From NCBI GenBank assembly GCA_020283715.1, contig JAIQCW010000306.1, positions 1 to 53,760 of the forward strand: a stretch of DNA of 53,760 nucleotides, read 5' to 3'. How positions within the stretch are numbered: position 1 is the stretch's first letter; each line of letters opens with the position of its first letter. The notes beneath the pieces were generated by a model. It was given only the letters and a program-made list of their open reading frames with translations. It searched no databases and was not told the DNA's origin. Position numbers and translations under genes: made by a program. This stretch comes from Cytauxzoon felis (lineage: Eukaryota; Apicomplexa; Aconoidasida; Piroplasmida; Theileriidae). Shown here piece by piece: positions 21,260 through 33,632 of the stretch.

Positions 21260-22536
21260 ATGGCTGCTAGATTACCGTTTAATAATTCTAATAATATTTA
21301 TATTAGGAATTTAGCTCCTGATATCACAGAAGATATTGTACGTGAGACTTTTAAGCATTGTGATGAGATCCTTTCTATACAATTTAGGAGGTAAGATAAT
21401 TATATATCAATTGATTTATTAATTTTAAATCTAGTTATCATGGGAGTACTAGGAAATATTGTATAGTGGAGTTTAAAAGTTACACCGGCATAGCTAATGG
21501 CACCTTAATGAATGGTACACCTATGTTAGGGTTACCACTTGAAATTACAGTAACAGATCCTGTATCACATAGTTATGATAGTAGTATGTTTGACATTTAA
21601 CATAATTAATTTAACATTTAGATCTACAAAATGAGGTAAATAGAGCTTCTATACAATGGCAATACGGTAATGTAGCGAATGATCAAAGTGAAGATCCAAA
21701 CAATAGAGATCGCTTAGATCGTACTATTTATATTCAAAATATACCAAATGGAGTAAGTTTATTGATCTATTTTCTAATATAATCCTTTAGTATGATAAAT
21801 CTGATATCCAAACACTATTCAGTAATATCGGTACAATCATTGGTTGTTGCTTGGAAACAAGCGCTATCAATCCAACAATATCGGCAATTGTAGAATTTTA
21901 CAACTCCGATGAAGCTAAAGAGGCACTAAGATTGGATGGTATTGCCATCAACAATAATTACCTGAAGTATGTTGAGGAATGCTGTATGTTTTTTATAACC
22001 TCGTCACATATAGAATTGAGAAATCCAAATTATTAGTAGTTGAAGAGCCCCCTGCTTATATTATCGGCTCTGGTGTTATAGATCCATCTCTATTACCCAT
22101 TGCTGATGACTTGCCGGTACGTTCAACGACTATAAACGCAAAGTTGGCAAAAGTACTGGAAATGAGAGAGCGACTGACTAGGAAGCTATCTCACCAACAA
22201 TCTGAAGCCGATCGCAATGATAAAGATGATGAAAAACAATGGTGGCATGATCCATTACGACGTGGAGGCAGGCGTAGATCATACAGTAGAAGTGAGAGTA
22301 GAAGTAGAAGACGGCATAGTTCAAGTAGAAGAAGGAGTAGCAGAAGACATAGGAGTAGAAGTGGCAGAGGAAGAAGAAGTACTTCTCATTCTAGACATTA
22401 TCACAAGAGTAGAGACTCATATACTTCTAGGCATAGGAGGAGTAGAAGACATTCACCATCATATTCTACTAGTAGATCATATTCTAGAAGACGTAGTAGA
22501 TCTAGAAGTCGTCACAGACATTATAGACGATCATGA
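21260..22536 (+). CDS. SR-type splicing factor, two RRMs and RS tail (SREK1/SR12-like)
   Basis: RNA-binding protein of the splicing machinery. Five exons (21260-21390, 21435-21583, 21622-21752, 21791-21966, 22014-22536) close in frame at 369 aa. RRM1 has IYIRNLAPDITEDIV and RKYCIVEF as RNP2 and RNP1. RRM2 has TIYIQNIPNGYDKSDIQTLF and AIVEFYNSDEAKEAL. A linker with PSLLPIADDLP leads to an Arg/Ser tail from about residue 280 to the end. The order RRM-RRM-linker-RS resembles SREK1 (SFRS12). Introns are 38-47 nt. The exon 2 donor has two in-frame choices, GTAGTA or GTATGT three bases later. Whether it is the orthologue of a named Plasmodium SR protein is not shown. Confidence 0.85.
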
Positions 22537-22624
22537 TGAAATTATTTGCTCTAGATGTTAATATGAAAAATATTTAATTTATATGATATTATTAAGACTC
22601 TTCCATCTTCAACACATTTCAACT

Positions 22625-25600
22625 TCACAATGTTACAGTTTTAATTCTTGATCCTTCAATTGTCTTTTCGATGGAAAAATATTTGTCACATGAGCATAGT
22701 GTAGCCATTTTTTTGGCGAAATATTCATCATGAGTGATTACAATTAGTTGGAAATTGAAATTCGAGTCATTTACAAGTTTGGCAAGTGATGTTTCCAAAC
22801 TTTCTATATTGTCAGAATCTAAATTAGTAGTTGGTTCATCTAATGCTAAAAAATTGCAATTTGTATTGAATGATTCAATTAATGCTATCCTTATTACTAA
22901 TGATGTCAATATTCTTTCTCCCGCAGAACAATGACCTTTCATGTCAATTTCTACGCCACTATACGTTACCATTATTATCCTATTGAATTGATGAAGGATA
23001 TTAATACATCAACAACTTACTTGTAATTATATGATTTAGATGTTGTAGATGTAGGAATTGAATTCTCATCAACATTAGATTGTACTGTAAATATGTGTAT
23101 TCCAAATAGAACCAAAACCAACCAGCAATATAATCGATATAATTCCCTGTATATACCTCTCTCCATATCCTTTTAAGATTATTATTAATACAATTGATCT
23201 AAATATTATTGATCTTCCATTCATAATCTCATCTAACCTTATCAAGATGATATTCGTGAAGTCCTGCCTCCATATATTTAATATACTTTTCAAGATCCTA
23301 TACAGGAAATAAAATTCCATCATTACAAATACTTTCAACATACATCTTTAGTCATGATATGCGTTTTAAGTTCAATAAATGTGTTCATATACGTTGTATG
23401 TATATCCTGTACTTCCTTGGAATTCAATGAATTCTTGAGTTCCTTAATATAACCCTCTCTAGTCTGTGCTACACCATTCAACGTGGCTCTATAATGATTA
23501 TATTGAATACTTGAGGATATATGTTTTCATACATTTTCATATTTGATTCTGTAATTCTTTTATTCAAATCATCCAATTCCATCTTTACTTCATTAATATT
23601 ACGGCCATCTGTAATAAATCATAAATTAACCCCAAAACAAACTAATTTTCTGCATAATCTCCGTGATCTTCCCATGAATCTCCGTCAACAAATTCAATTT
23701 CATCTTATAATTTATATTCTTCTCGAGTAACTCCAATAAATTTTTGTGATCCATAATGTTCCTACCAAGTCTAATCTGATCATTCTTCTTCAAAGTCAAC
23801 TCAGAATTCTATATACTTAATGACAAATTATATTTCAATATTACCAAGCGATCAATGTTCAATGTCTCTTTTGGTACCTATAATATTATTATATACCGGA
23901 GGTTTTTACAACTTGAGCGTTGTAGTCTACAATCTCTTTTACATTACAATTGAGGTCGTCTTGCAGACAGCACTATACCTAGGTCATGCCACTAGGCGTG
24001 GTGCCTCTTCTATTTACCTATCTCAAAGGAGTAGAGCCACTCCCAGAGATCGTGGCGAATATAATGATTGGACCTCAAGTGGAATACCTGGAAGCGATCT
24101 ACGGGAGCTGCAAGGGGAACTAATTAGAAGAGGCACCACGCCTAGTGGAAGGGTAGTTGTAACCTCAGGTGGAGAGGTGACGGTATGATGGAAAGAAATA
24201 CTTAATTGCAAGAAGTAGAAAAATACCTCGTCAACATCAAAGAGATCGATATTCATTAATTCCTTTTTGGTTTCATTTAATTGTTCCATAAGCCTAATAT
24301 TATAGTCTAGAGTTATTCTATTAATATGACATACAGTTTGATTTTAGATAATTTGATACTACGATTATGCTCTAATTTATTCAATTCTTCTTTATATTTA
24401 TCATGTTCTTCCTTTGTTTGCTTTAACTCGAGCTCAAGGCTGAATATTAATTTATAAAACATCAATTCTAGCTATAATCGTACCATTTAATTATATCCTC
24501 CAGTGTATTAATTTCATTTAACTGATCGTTATACTTTGAATTTAAGTCAAACAATTTCTTAGATAAAATTTTCATATCCTCTAATTGGCGTGATAATAAC
24601 TCCTCTTCAATTTTGTATTGTTCCAGCGATTCACTGAGGTATTAATTTCTATATTTAAATTCAATGTACCGTTTAGTAGATAAAAAAGTCTTTAAAGCTG
24701 AAATCTCATTGTTGATATTTGAAATATCGTTATTTGATGCTTCCTCTTCATCCATTAACGAAGAATAGTATGTGATGTAATTCTTAATCCTTTGATTTGT
24801 AATTATTTTAACAATGGCATTGAATGAGACATCAGAGTGCGGGATCTCATCAAGTTCAACTTTAATTCCGCAGTTTGTACATATTATATCTCTGGGTGAT
24901 AATAATTGTTCCATAGTTTCCATACAATCTTTATATAATGCATCATCAATAACCGCAAATTCTTCGACAATTCTGAAAGATTTAACAAATAAATTATAAT
25001 AAATACCTCTTGACAATTTCAATCAATGACTCCTGGTCTAAATGATGAAATAAACTATAAATCTTGACTCACTTATATTTAATTTGGAAATTGTAGAAAG
25101 ATACGTCGCAATACTTTCTTGGTCATGTTCAATTATAGAATCCAGGACTTTTGTCACGATGGAAATGTCGTTCTTAGTAATCTTCATGTTTGGTAATTTA
25201 ATATCAAGCCCATCATTCAATAATTCAGATCTCTTATTAATCAAATCTAAAACAAATACATGATTAAATAAGACAAGCATCAACTAACCATTCAATTTAG
25301 ATTCATTATTATTAATCTCATCCTGACAAATTTGATATTCAGACCTTAAAGAGTTGTATAAAGACTTTATATCCTCTTCCTAAAGGTTAATAAACAATTT
25401 GTCAACATTAGAAGTAGATACTCTACCATCAGTTTCTACTTGAGGTTCAATCTACTACACTTCAGCCACTCCCGGAGATCGTGGCTTTACCGTTTACGGG
25501 AATGTAATTGGAATAGCTGATGGCAAGGACAACGGTTGAATGAGGAGTTGAAGAAATATATATCAAATTATATAACATACGTTAGCAATGGATTGCTCTA

Positions 25601-27614
25601 AAGACTTTATATCGTCATTGGTAGACTCCATCATTTTAAGGGACATCTTTAACTCAGCTAAGGGAATTAATATATGATTAATGTAAACGCACCTGATTTG
25701 TCCAAAAGTTTATCTTCAATTTCTTTACATTTATTAAATGAATTATGAATTAAAGGCCTCAAATTTTCGTCATTCAATTTATTTTTTAACGAATCAATAG
25801 CATTTCTATGGCGTTTATGTATGTAAAACTATCAAAATTACTGTATCATTTCTTCGTCGTACGATTTTATTCCCTTGATATTCAACTCGGCTATGATATC
25901 ATTCTGCAAATTGGCGACTCTATCCTCCAACGATTTCTTATTTTCTCTCATGAACATTGCATTATTATTCTGGAGTTTGGAAGTTTTTTGCATACTATTG
26001 CATACCTTTGAATAATCTTGTAATTTATGATATAGACCATTTAGGGTATCTTGGATACTGTTGATCTCCGATAGTAATAAAGAATTTTTTTCTTCCGACA
26101 CCTATGATTTAATGTGAACAAATCATCTAGTTAGGACGTCATATGACTAAATATACTAACATTAAGTTCATTGGAGAGTATTTTATGATATTTTTCAATG
26201 ACATCGAGTGGTTCTTCATATATTTCTGTCAATGTATTGTGAATTGTATCACATTCAATTTTTAATCTGAAGTGTTTTAGATTAAATATTTGAAAACTTC
26301 TTACTTATCTCTCAAATCTTCAGATGTAATTCGTTCATGAGACATTATACACAATTCATCGTATTCTTGTTTTAAATTGGATGCCTTAATACCCATGGAA
26401 TTTACATCCTCCTCTAATTCCCTAAATATTGTAAACAGATTGTGGGAAATTTTATACATACTTAATTTCCGTACGAGTCTTTAACAAATCATTTTCATTA
26501 TTCTCAATCTGTTTCTTGATATCTGCAATCTGTGGAATGTATATGTGAATGTGGATAAGTCTGAGTTAATTTAGATTTGGCCTAGATATATGGAGGAAAG
26601 TTTTACAGAAGAGGGTATATATTCACTTCACTTCTCCACGGAGTTTGTATCACAATTCCTAGGATTATAACATACCTGCAAAATCTGCGATTTATATGAA
26701 TCCAAACAAGCTTTTTTAGATTTTATGCAATCGTCCTGCTCTTTTCTGTTAAATTTTTAAATAAGATACGCTTTTGTATTAATCTCTTACTTTAATTTAT
26801 TCAACACTACTAAAGCCTTGGTATACCTGGATTTTGTCATTTAAATATCAATATAAATACCTAGATGTCTCCAATAGATCATCAAATCTGGATTTAACCT
26901 TGGAAACATCATCCAATGCCCAATTGTTCTCATCTTGGTGGCAGAAAATTACTAAAAATGATAATATATAAATATGTTTATTCAATACCATTGTCTATCA
27001 TAGCGCGTGTCAATCCCATTGTTGTAGATACAGCATTATCCATTTCAGTACACTTCATGGAAATCGATCGTTTCTATGAGAAGAAATATAGAGCGATTAA
27101 AATCAACAATGCATACATTACCGTCGGTAGTAATATCCATTAAATTATCACAGGCCTAATATAATATATTTCAAACACATTTCCATCTACTCACCTTAAA
27201 GACAGTCTTCTTAGTTGTGTATCGGTCGTTACTCAATGAGTATGTTCTCGTGGCAGAAATCTAAAATTCAACATATTGGCACACATTACAATAATCATAC
27301 ATGATCATCGTTAAATGTAGTATATTCCAGCTTAATATGAGCATGCACTTCGGTTGATTTAGTCAATTTATTACTATGTATGAAACACTTTCCCTTATCT
27401 GAGTTCGGTGGTAATATACCACTTGTAATCATCTTTAAGCATTCAACGATAGTCTGGATAGAATATTTAATGGTCAAATGATGAAACGTACCGTTTTACC
27501 GGCGCCATTATGACCTACAATTAGTGTCAAAGGTTTTTCAAAGTATATTGTTTCCGGACTACTTGGCGAAAATGATCTTATCCCTTGGATCTCCAACGAA
27601 TTTAGCGTCGTCAT
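22625..27614 (-). CDS. RAD50: RAD50 ATPase of the MRN complex
   Basis: SMC-like ATPase that tethers DNA ends with MRE11 in double-strand-break repair. The ATG at 27614 gives [15 protein letters not shown] and the Walker A motif GHNGAGKT at the first splice junction. The next exon has [16 protein letters not shown]. The long middle part is coiled coil broken by many short introns, and a zinc-hook CTNC lies near 24875. The C-terminal exon (22972-22625) has the ABC signature [17 protein letters not shown] and Walker [13 protein letters not shown], with the D-loop. Overall order and spacing fit RAD50. I did not resolve every exon in the coil. Two introns (about 23940-24190 and 25425-25560) are enlarged by copies of the dispersed repeat. 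Confidence 0.9.
23950..24175 (+). repeat. Palindromic mosaic repeat, copy 9 (RAD50 intron)
   Basis: Modules in order: GTCTTGCAGACAGC, CCACTAGGCGTGGTGCCTC, TCTATTTACC tip, CCACTCCCAGAGATCGTGGC core, GCGATCTACGGGAGCT, ACTAATTAGAAGAGG tip, CCACGCCTAGTGG, ACCTCAGGTGGA. The CCAC..GTGG modules at the two ends are inverted copies of each other. Confidence 0.85.
25428..25535 (+). repeat. Palindromic mosaic repeat, copy 10, short (RAD50 intron)
   Basis: Core CCACTCCCGGAGATCGTGGC followed by the CCGTTTACGG form of the stem module and a CTGATGGCAAGGAC module. The outer arms are largely missing. Here the stem lies on the opposite side of the core from its place in most copies. Confidence 0.75.
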
Positions 27615-28000
27615 TTAGACATAGATCAACAGAATAATATGCGATAACTCTGTCAAATACATCAATAGAATATGAATTAACTTCAAAATAAAAGGTTAAA
27701 TCCATCAATATATATAATTGGATATAGTCTTCTACAGGAAAAAATTAAAATTTAAAAACAATACTTCTACGTATCATTTAATGGAGTTTAATGTATCGAA
27801 TTATTCCTATTTTAAATTATTAAATGTAAAACAATAAATGTATATTAGGAAGTGTGTGGAGGGGAAAATATTATTCAGATATGTTAACGTTGATTTACAT
27901 GATAAGAAGCATAATAAGCAGAATTATAATATTAAATAAAGTATATCAAAGTATATTAAAATATTAATTCAAAAATGTGTATGGATTCAGTGGCTAAATT
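27615..28000. other. Intergenic, nothing distinct seen
   Basis: AT-rich 386-bp gap between the RAD50 start and the end of the next minus-strand frame. It should hold the RAD50 promoter; no repeat or RNA structure was noticed. Confidence 0.5.
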
Positions 28001-28225
28001 TTAAGTCCCTTTATTGGTCCTGGCAGATCTCTTGATGGAGTTCAACCTATATTCTATTATACGATCATTACTAGTTTTATTCGAATCAATTTTACGCAAT
28101 TTACTTCTATTGGTTTCTGGTGTCTTGATTTCATCTTCAAATAGAATATCCAACCATGCCTGGTTTCCCAACTCCTGATTTGCCGCCACTAGCAATGATA
28201 ATATCCTCTCTAATATAAATATCAT
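28001..28225 (-). CDS. Hypothetical 74-aa protein
   Basis: Single frame starting at an ATG with a hydrophobic N terminus (MIFILERILSLLVAANQ) and a polar, basic C-terminal half (RSKLRK, RLNSIKRSAR). It might be a small signal-anchored protein or the last exon of a longer gene. I do not recognise it. The frame is short enough that chance cannot be excluded. Confidence 0.35.
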   Translation of the reverse strand: MIFILERILSLLVAANQELGNQAWLDILFEDEIKTPETNRSKLRKIDSNKTSNDRIIEYRLNSIKRSARTNKGT

Positions 28226-28380
28226 TAAAGCAGGAAGGAAAATTAATAATTTTTTTGCGATGTGAAGAGGCTTAGTTGTTAAATTAATACATTTTAAATA
28301 ACAAATAATTACATCGGATAGTACCTGGTGTTACTGTTCTTAAGTGTGGAATTGACAAGGGCTTTACGTATTAAATCAGA

Positions 28381-29023
28381 ATGGACATTGAAAAAAGACG
28401 TGTTCGATTTTCGAGTTTACCTGTTTTGCAAAATGAGAACTCCAATGATGATACACCGATTCCACGTTATCGTAAAACAATTGCTGAAAATCGGCAAGAA
28501 TCTGATGCGCCTATACATTTAAAGGATACAGAATTTCAAAATGATGAATTGTATAAGAAATTTGTTGTACTGGAAGATATCCTCTCGGAACTGCCAGAAA
28601 TTGAAGATAATATAATTAATTCAATGTCTAGTATGCAAAAGAAAACGAGTACATATACATCAAGTATGTTTATTGATCATAGAAGCATGTGTTTGGATAT
28701 CCCTATCAAAATATTCCTTGTCTGCAACATTGCCTAACCATATGATATGCTCCAGTTGAGCCTCAACCTGCTATCTATGTCACTTATACATAGGGTTTCT
28801 AGATTTTCCTCAACTGGATGTGATATGTGATGGATAACACATCAGCTCAGGTACTAAGAAAACTAGTGGTGGTGATGAAGTTGATTTTAATGAAGATATA
28901 GCTGCATTCAATGTGTTATTCATCTTAGTTGTGATAGTTTATGGTCATTATATCTGTATTCCTTCTTTTGTCGCACACGTCCTTATAAATTCACTTCATA
29001 TTCATTCTCAGCGCATGTTTTGA
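28381..29023 (+). CDS. Hypothetical two-exon protein ending in a DFNEDIAAF motif
   Basis: Exon 1 is 28381-28663 (MDIEKRRVRFSSLPVLQ..) and exon 2 is 28851-29023, joined GTATGT..CTCAG in frame to 151 aa. Exon 1 is acidic with helical segments (VVLEDILSELPEIED). Exon 2 opens with TKK-SGG and DFNEDIAAF. As written the rest is hydrophobic (LFILVVIVYGHYICI), suggesting a tail anchor. Alternatively a third intron (GTGTTA..CTCAG, about 28933-29010) removes the hydrophobic part, leaving a short end. The second exon resembles the last exon of the gene at 44145-44768 on the other strand. Its stop is only 5 bp before the next ATG. Function unknown. Confidence 0.5.
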
Positions 29024-29028
29024 GTATA

Positions 29029-29934
29029 ATGGGATCGTGGTTATTTTTATTGATAATCTACGGAAGCGTATTTACAATGGGATTGGTAGTGTCATCATAC
29101 ATAACATGTGGTTTACCAATTATAGATTCTTTAGTAAAGCAATATCATGATGAAGATATACCATTAGATGTGCAAAAGATAACAGTGACTACATCTAATG
29201 ACAATGATTATATATACATCAAAGGATTATTTATGATCAGTTATTATGCGTACAATATAACACCGTATTCTGGTGCATTGACTGTAAATATGGTTTCATC
29301 ATATTTACCAAAGACTTGTGCTGTTAATAATGAAATATGCTTCGATAATAATTATAATAGAAACATGGCACAAAGAATAGGTGAAGTACATGTTGAGAAT
29401 TTAAAGGGTAACAATTTAGACGTTATTGGGTCAAATCATGAGGATAAAATTGTAGAATCGTCTCATTCACACGAGGGTAATATAATAACATTTAAAGGTG
29501 TTGTAATACCAGAAGAATTGAATGAGATAAAAATAAACTCTATAGATACAACACTATATGATGTATTCAAATCATTAAAGTTAATATCAAATGAAATACA
29601 ATTGATTTTATATAAAGGCCTAAATGAGATTTTACTATTAGTCACCTTAAATGATAAATTACCCCTAAAAGATAATTATTTTACACAACAATTATTAAGA
29701 GATTGTAATAATGGATCAATTACTTTGAAATTTACATCGATTAAGCAGAGATTTGATACTATGCTTTATAATAGTCAGCTTTTACCAAACACATTTCTAC
29801 CCATAAATATACCGTGTCAGACGAATATCAATCCACAGGATGAAGAAAGGATTAATGAGATTATAAATAATCAAAAGGTACTATTTGAGAGGCATACACA
29901 GCTATTAAAGAAGCTCGATCAAACATATAATTGA
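29029..29934 (+). CDS. Hypothetical protein with N-terminal membrane segment
   Basis: I chose the ATG at 29029 (MGSWLFLLIIYGSVFTMGLV); the open frame begins slightly earlier at a TTG codon that is not a normal eukaryotic start. The first 30 residues form a signal peptide or signal anchor. The rest, about 270 residues, is polar with predicted alternating strand and helix and several Cys, and ends in a helical segment. I see no known domain. It may be a lumenal or secreted protein specific to piroplasms. Single exon. Confidence 0.6.
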   Translation: MGSWLFLLIIYGSVFTMGLVVSSYITCGLPIIDSLVKQYHDEDIPLDVQKITVTTSNDNDYIYIKGLFMISYYAYNITPYSGALTVNMVSSYLPKTCAVNNEICFDNNYNRNMAQRIGEVHVENLKGNNLDVIGSNHEDKIVESSHSHEGNIITFKGVVIPEELNEIKINSIDTTLYDVFKSLKLISNEIQLILYKGLNEILLLVTLNDKLPLKDNYFTQQLLRDCNNGSITLKFTSIKQRFDTMLYNSQLLPNTFLPINIPCQTNINPQDEERINEIINNQKVLFERHTQLLKKLDQTYN

Positions 29935-30164
29935 AGTTGTGTGATACTCCGTACCTTTTAAACATCGAAATTTCCGTATCAATTTGTAATTCTTCGGGTT
30001 GAACGAGAATTAAAAAAGAGGATATATTACTATCGCCTATAATTAAAATAATCTTCACTATAAATTATTGTCTATAGTTATGGGTTTATAATTGGCCCAA
30101 TCATGATAAATTAGTAATTTCTTTTATATATTTAGATTAAAATGTGTATCAATTAGTCTGTATA

Positions 30165-33100
30165 ATGGTAGGTACCATAAAAGTAGAACCTATTTTAGAT
30201 GGTACTGTCAAGTCAACCTTGATAACATTAGCTATATCTCCCAATGAAGAGATAAGAATTCTATTGAACTGCGGATGGTCTTTAGATTTCAGTAATGAAA
30301 TTTTAAATAAATATAAACAGTACGTTTCTTATTAAAATTCATTATCTGCGCGTTCTTGTGACAAGAATTGCTAATATATTATCGTAGCAATTCACACCAA
30401 CCTTCGTTTCATTAGCAGTTGCAGAAGGAATAATAAATATGATAACGTTTTAGATTATACAACAATTCCATTATTTATTTTCATTCTATAGGATCAAGGA
30501 TAGTGTTGATATAATACTAATAACTGATGGAGATTTCGAACATGCTGGTTGCTTGCTTTGGTTTTTATCGAATGTATCTGGAACTTTACCAAAGATTTAT
30601 TGTACAGAGGGGTCTTATAAATATGCTCGTGCATCATTGATTGATGTGTTGGACAATGTGACTTTTAGTGACAGATTTGACTTATATGGCGTCAAAGATT
30701 TAGATTTGTTTAATGAAAATGTGGTTAAACTTAGATATAGAGAGACATGTTATTATGAAAACTCAGGAATTAAAATTTCATTATCTCCAATTAACAATGG
30801 CTTCTCTATCGGCGGTTCTCTTTGGCACATTACATTTGGCTTTAAGAATATAATTTGTGGTAAAAATTTCAAAATTAAACCGTCTATGTTTCTTAATTCA
30901 TTGGATATTACCTATATTAATCGTCCTGATTTATTTATAATTTCACCTGAAGATGATATTTATGGATTTGTGGCTACTATTGATTCATCACTTGCTGATT
31001 TTGAAGATAATAACAAAAGAAATATTAGCGAATCGGAAAGAGTATTAAATAAGGGGCCAACCAGAAAAGCCAAGGGAACCAAGAAAAATAGTTCTATTGA
31101 TAAAAACGAAGGAAATATCATAAGTGCTAAAGGTAACATGTCCAAAGTTCAAAATAAAGACAGTGATAAATTAGATCTTAATAATAAACCTATACCTCAA
31201 CAAATACATTTACCAAATGTTGATAATTATCAAGAGTTAATGGATATAATATTAAGTGTTTTAATGAGTGACGGTAATGTATTGATACCTATTGATGTGG
31301 ATTCTACATTGATAAGTATAATAATTTACCTCAATAGCGTATGGGCATGTAATGATATGAGCCGTTTTAAAATTGTATTAGCATCACCAGTATCTGATAA
31401 GCTATTGTTATTAATGGGCACATGTTTAGAGTATATGAAGTATAACATTTGGCATAATTTTATTAAGACATTATGGAATCCTTTGCTTAATTTAGATTAT
31501 ATAGAAGTATTGGTATCATTAGAACAACTAAATAAATATAAACTTACTCCCACGGTATTCATATCTACTACATCCTCCATTAATTTCGGCTTTACAAATT
31601 TCTTATTTGCAGCTACAACCACGTTCCCTAAGAATTTGATATTATTGGTCAAAGAGAATCTAGATATACACAAATATATCGGGAATACCAATGAATTTGT
31701 ACTCAAGATCAATAATCAAATTGAAGAATCATCCGATGACCTTGACCAAGTTGTTGAAATTGACCAGGAAATTGAAAAATCCAACGATAAAGATAATAGC
31801 GATAAATTTACATCAAGGCACTTTATTAACCTTAATGGAAAACCCATTTTTGCAAAGGTAATTTTTAAATTTAACATACAATTCCTATGTTTCTTCCATA
31901 TATATCGTTACATCGTCTTGCAGACAGCTCTCCACTTGAGGTCTAATCCTGCCGTCAGCTTCTCTATTTAGTTGTCCCTCCGCTTCCCTGAGATCAGCTG
32001 CGGGTAGTCCACTTGAGGTTATATCCAACACATCCTTAGAACCATCTTCCATCATTCCCATGATGGATGATCCATCACTAACCTCACCACGATCTCCGGG
32101 AGTGGCTATACCGTTTACGGGGAAGTAAATAAAGAAGATGATGTTAACTCATACATATTCTTTCCCGGTCATATGTATTTATAGGATAAGGTATTTGAAG
32201 CGCCTATGGAGGATAGAGTGTATATGGAGGATTACGGTTTGCCTCATTATGGTGACGTAGATATCATGGATATGAATCAGATGAATATGGATATGGAGGA
32301 GGATTTTATTGAGGTTCAAGATGAAATTTATCAAGAGAAAAACTTAAATGAAGAATATTACAAGAAGTATTTGGATACTACACCTCAAGATACAAATACT
32401 TTTAATGAAAAGATCAAGAAAACTGATGATCTAGTAGTTAAGAAAATATTACTTACAATCAAATGTAAAGTTTATACTACAAATTGCTTTAAAAATAAAT
32501 CACATCTATATGACCTTTCATCACTATTACAATACACACTGCCGAGGTGAGTTTATTTGTAACTATTGATCAACCTTTTTTCTATGATGCCATTAATAAA
32601 CTATGTCTCATTAACTCTTTAAATATTTCTTTAGATCTGTGGTATTATTACCGACTCGTATAAATTCACTGGGCTTGGAAAATTATATATCGCAGTTTGA
32701 AAATTATCGCTTGTATACATTTAATACTCCGAAAGGACGATTATCGCACTTGACGGTAGATTTAGACGTATATAATTACCCTTTAAGGTTGGACGATGGT
32801 ATAATTTCGAATTTAAGATTGGCTTATACTATGGCTGATCCAGGGGTTATGAAAAGATTACCTTCTAAAGGGGAGAATTATATATATAGTGTGCTTAAAT
32901 CTATAGATTTATGGCGCACAAATAATAATAAACAAAAAATATTTCAAGTTGTATCCAGACTTGAATATAATGAAGACTATAGCCAACCATACCATAAAAA
33001 CTCACTCAGATGTTCTACATTTTGGTCCGATAAATTCTATTCTCCACCTTTCAAATTCATATCCATTTCCAAGAACATTTCCTCACATGTAGATAATCTC

Positions 33101-33544
33101 AGGGAAGTGGATGGACAAATGAATACTGAGGCCACAGCGGTGAGTGGCGACACTATAGATTCCGGTCCTGTCTCTACAGATAACTCTTCCAATTATCTAT
33201 CCGTAAACGGTATAGTCACTCCCAGAGATCATGGCGAAGGTAACTCCGGTATAGATGAATGCATGTCACATATGGACGACCATGTTGTAAAGGTGAAAAA
33301 CGGCATTAGTGACAGTATGTATATAGGCAGTGTTAATATGTCGAATTATATACAATATGTGAATGAATGTACTGGTAATTCAATAATTGTTGAAGAAGAT
33401 GGCGCAGTAAATATAGATGATAAAGTGTTGGTTAAGAAGGAATGTAATAACCAATGGGTAATTGAAGGTACATTAGATCCATCATATTACCTGGCAAGAA
33501 AGATATTAAGTAAATTACATTATAAGATAGAGCCCATATATTAA
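30165..33544 (+). CDS. CPSF2: Cleavage and polyadenylation specificity factor 100-kDa subunit (CPSF2/Cft2-like)
   Basis: Catalytically inactive metallo-beta-lactamase/beta-CASP partner of CPSF73 in mRNA 3'-end processing. Exons 30165-30319, 30492-31857, 32185-32546 and 32635-33544 give 930 aa in frame. The start aligns with the family N terminus; RILLNCGWSLDFS corresponds to LLDCGWD in other CPSF2 proteins, and ITDGDFEHAGCL replaces the zinc-binding HxHxDH motif. GGSLWHI, DGNVLIPIDVD and the acidic MEDRVYMEDYG region follow in family order. The insert around residues 230-270 is Lys/Asn-rich. Intron 2 (31858-32184) holds one copy of the dispersed repeat, and exon 4 (33090-33238) holds another in frame. 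An earlier in-frame ATG at 30144 is possible. Confidence 0.85.
31913..32138 (-). repeat. Palindromic mosaic repeat, copy 11 (CPSF2 intron 2)
   Basis: GTCTTGCAGACAGCT, CTGCCGTCAGCTTCTCTATT, CCCTGAGATCAGCTGCGGG, ACGATCTCCGGGAGTGGC core and the CCGTTTACGG stem form, ending in a GGAAGTAAAT tip. It occupies most of the 327-nt intron. Confidence 0.85.
33090..33238 (+). repeat. Palindromic mosaic repeat, copy 12 (in frame in CPSF2 exon 4)
   Basis: Diverged but clear: AGATAATCTCAGGGAAG, CCACAGCGGTGAGTGG, CCGTAAACGG stem and CACTCCCAGAGATCATGG core. It is translated as DNLREVDGQ, then NYLSVNGIVTPRDHGE, corresponding residue for residue to the [15 protein letters not shown] motif in XRN1 and the 882-aa protein. 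Confidence 0.75.
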
Positions 33545-33632
33545 TTTAATATAATGTATTTAATCTGTCTTATTGGCACCACACATGTATATTTAATTAT
33601 GATTAGATTTATGTTTTTTTCAATATTATATA

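Noticed and set aside
29861..30058. 65-codon minus-strand frame between two + strand genes
   Set aside because: Overlaps the end of the 29029 gene, has no motif and no clear promoter space.
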